A DNA stretch of 5,880 nt. Source: an uncultured Candidatus Saccharibacteria bacterium (GTDB taxonomy: Bacteria > Patescibacteriota > Saccharimonadia > Saccharimonadales > Saccharimonadaceae). The translations under genes and the position numbers were made by a program. The number at the start of each line of letters is the position of its first letter. Position 1 is the stretch's first letter. Of the stretch, positions 4,522 to 5,880 are shown piece by piece. The DNA is taken from contig CALKRO010000071.1 of the NCBI GenBank assembly GCA_937990205.1, forward strand, positions 1 to 5,880. Direction: 5' to 3'. The notes under the pieces were generated by a model, which saw only the letters and a program-made list of their open reading frames with translations, did no database searches and was not told the origin of the DNA.

Positions 4522-5880
4522 CTAATTTATTAGTAACGGTGCTACCAGCGCGATCTTTAATGTTACTACGATAGAAGTTTCACTTCCGGTCATCGTATAA
4601 GTTGTAGTATTGTCGCCAGCTTGGGCGGTTCCAGAAGCTACTACTGTGCCATCTACGGAGACCGTGTAGCTGTCCAATTGTTCAGAACCTGCTTTTGCTT
4701 CAAACTTCAGTACCGAGCCACTGTTAATCGTACTATTTTTAATCCTTACCGTAGGTGCACGATAGGAACAGTCATCTGTGGTGAATGGGTCATAGCCGTC
4801 AGCAGATTTGGCAAAGCTCTTATTTTTCGAAATTGGATCAATGGTAAAGCTGATATCTACTTCTTCGATTAAGCTTGGGTCGGTACAATCAGAAGCTTTG
4901 TGTTTGTTGATGCGGTTAAACTTCATTTTTTCAGTCTGAGCACCCGAGGTCTTATTATTGAACCAACTTGGGAAAATATCGGTAATTCCACTTACGGTAA
5001 GCGTTTGAATTCCAGCTGGTTTTTGGATCTTATCTCCAGACTTCCACTTGCCGGCATTGGCATAAACGTCTTTATGTACTGGTTCCATGTAATCATTGGC
5101 TACGCGACGCACGACTGTGTTTGAAGAGTTCGTTAAACCGCGGCCATCGTGGTTACCATTCCAGACCACTGTTGCAACCACTGGTGAATAAGAGGCAGTG
5201 AGCGAGTCTTTCGTTACGGTCGAATCATTAGTCGTAGTTGTACCAGTTTTGGTAGCAGTCCAAACTCCAGGCACCACAAAACCGAATGACGCACCTAGAC
5301 TTCCGAAGACCATTGAACGAGCAGAGGTGTCACTGAGAATGTCGGAAACCATGTAAGCGGCCTGAGAATCAAGTACGCGATTACCAGAGGTATCTTCCCA
5401 TTTTTCGAGTACATCACCTGAACCGTTTTTGACTTCTAGGATGTATGAAAGTGGTTTATATACACCACCGCGAGCCAGGGAGGCATAAGTATTCGCGTGC
5501 TCAATCGGTTTAACAGTACAGCCCGAACCAATCGCAATCGAGAGGCCACCAGAAGTATCTGTACAATAGGACAAATCACCTAAGTCATGTGCCGTCTTAA
5601 TGCTATCTTCGATGCCATTGATGTAGAGGGCTTTTACAGCTGGAATATTTAAGGAGTTGGCTAGAGCTTTACGAATTGAGGTATTACCATAGAAAGCTCC
5701 GGTGTAGTTACGCAATTTACAGTTACCAGTGAAGCCAGCACAGTAGAAATTATCAATATTTTCATCTTTTAAAATCGATCCCGCACCGTAGTTTGCTCCT
5801 TCGCGTTGCTTAAATAATGGCGCATAGTCCAAAATTGGCTTGATTGAAGAACCTGGTTCGAGCAGTGAGGTAGAGGCATT
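4522..5880 (-). CDS. Penicillin-binding protein (class A-like), transpeptidase domain and C-terminal extension; N-terminus outside window
   Basis: This enzyme cross-links peptidoglycan outside the membrane. Counting the first visible codon (5880-5878) as residue 1, the three transpeptidase motifs are present. SxxK is in EPGSSIKP (8-15, catalytic Ser11 at 5850-5848, Lys14), SxN is in ALANSLNIPAVKAL (Ser76-Asn78), and KTG is in TATKTGTTT (Lys211-Gly213). VVWNGNHDGRGL after KTG is also typical of class A enzymes. Any glycosyltransferase domain and membrane anchor would lie upstream, beyond the right edge. After the catalytic domain (ending at about 265) comes a long extension. Its last 78 or so residues, from APTVRIKNSTINSGS onward, look like a beta-rich Ig-like domain. 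Six cysteines (47, 54, 106, 121, 332, 371) fall in pairs and may form disulfides. The frame is open to the window edge; a TTG at 5832 is not a true start because SxxK lies before it. Whether it is strictly class A cannot be decided here. Confidence 0.9.
   Translation of the reverse strand, partial: NASTSLLEPGSSIKPILDYAPLFKQREGANYGAGSILKDENIDNFYCAGFTGNCKLRNYTGAFYGNTSIRKALANSLNIPAVKALYINGIEDSIKTAHDLGDLSYCTDTSGGLSIAIGSGCTVKPIEHANTYASLARGGVYKPLSYILEVKNGSGDVLEKWEDTSGNRVLDSQAAYMVSDILSDTSARSMVFGSLGASFGFVVPGVWTATKTGTTTTNDSTVTKDSLTASYSPVVATVVWNGNHDGRGLTNSSNTVVRRVANDYMEPVHKDVYANAGKWKSGDKIQKPAGIQTLTVSGITDIFPSWFNNKTSGAQTEKMKFNRINKHKASDCTDPSLIEEVDISFTIDPISKNKSFAKSADGYDPFTTDDCSYRAPTVRIKNSTINSGSVLKFEAKAGSEQLDSYTVSVDGTVVASGTAQAGDNTTTYTMTGSETSIVVTLKIALVAPLLIN

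Noticed and set aside
1..5880. Possible recoding of TGA, as in the SR1/Gracilibacteria lineages.
   Set aside because: The genes contain no internal TGA and conserved glycines use GGN. The five TAA stops and one TAG are too few to infer that TGA is avoided as a stop.
1..5880. tRNA, rRNA, CRISPR array, insertion sequence or attachment site.
   Set aside because: No cloverleaf, direct-repeat array, transposase motif or terminal inverted repeat flanking a gene is seen. The non-coding gaps are 9, 90, 72 and 202 nt and are accounted for by regulatory elements.

Overview
The window reads as a compact, gene-dense bacterial chromosome segment. A candidate phylum Patescibacteria (CPR) member, possibly a Saccharibacteria relative, fits best. 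The grounds are an HrcA/GrpE heat-shock pair, a YacL-type PIN-TRAM protein, a class A-like penicillin-binding protein, very short intergenic gaps and a phosphoketolase in a fermentative setting. The lineage is inferred from gene style, not proven. The standard code fits: no gene has an internal TGA, and glycine sites at conserved motifs are GGN codons.

Layout. (1) Positions 1-1195, plus strand: the C-terminal part of HrcA (cut by the left edge) followed 9 nt later by complete grpE. The pair ends in a probable intrinsic terminator at about 1214-1244, and dnaK does not follow. (2) Positions 1270-3512, plus strand: an extended -10 promoter sits so close to its ATG that the mRNA is probably leaderless. 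It is followed by a phosphoketolase encoded as two overlapping genes, an N-terminal thiamine-pyrophosphate (PP) half and a C-terminal Pyr plus C-terminal-domain half. They are in different frames, overlap by 11 nt, and the second has its own ribosome-binding site. (3) Positions 3559-3586: a strong hairpin with A/T tracts on both sides, acting as a shared terminator for convergent transcription. (4) Positions 3585-4319, minus strand: a membrane-anchored PIN-TRAM protein of the YacL family with an unusually short membrane part. It has its own probable promoter at 4379-4408. (5) Positions 4463-4491: a perfect 12-bp hairpin in the gap between the two minus-strand genes. (6) Positions 4522-5880, minus strand: the transpeptidase part and C-terminal extension of a penicillin-binding protein whose N-terminus lies beyond the right edge.

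Functionally these are separate units. They cover proteostasis control (HrcA represses heat-shock genes; GrpE is the DnaK nucleotide-exchange factor), central carbon metabolism (phosphoketolase cleaves xylulose-5-phosphate or fructose-6-phosphate to acetyl phosphate, an ATP source by acetate kinase), a putative RNA-acting nuclease at the membrane, and cell-wall cross-linking. The most notable observation is the two-gene phosphoketolase. All diagnostic active-site motifs are present, the break falls exactly in the inter-domain linker, and the layout suggests an obligate two-subunit enzyme rather than a broken gene.
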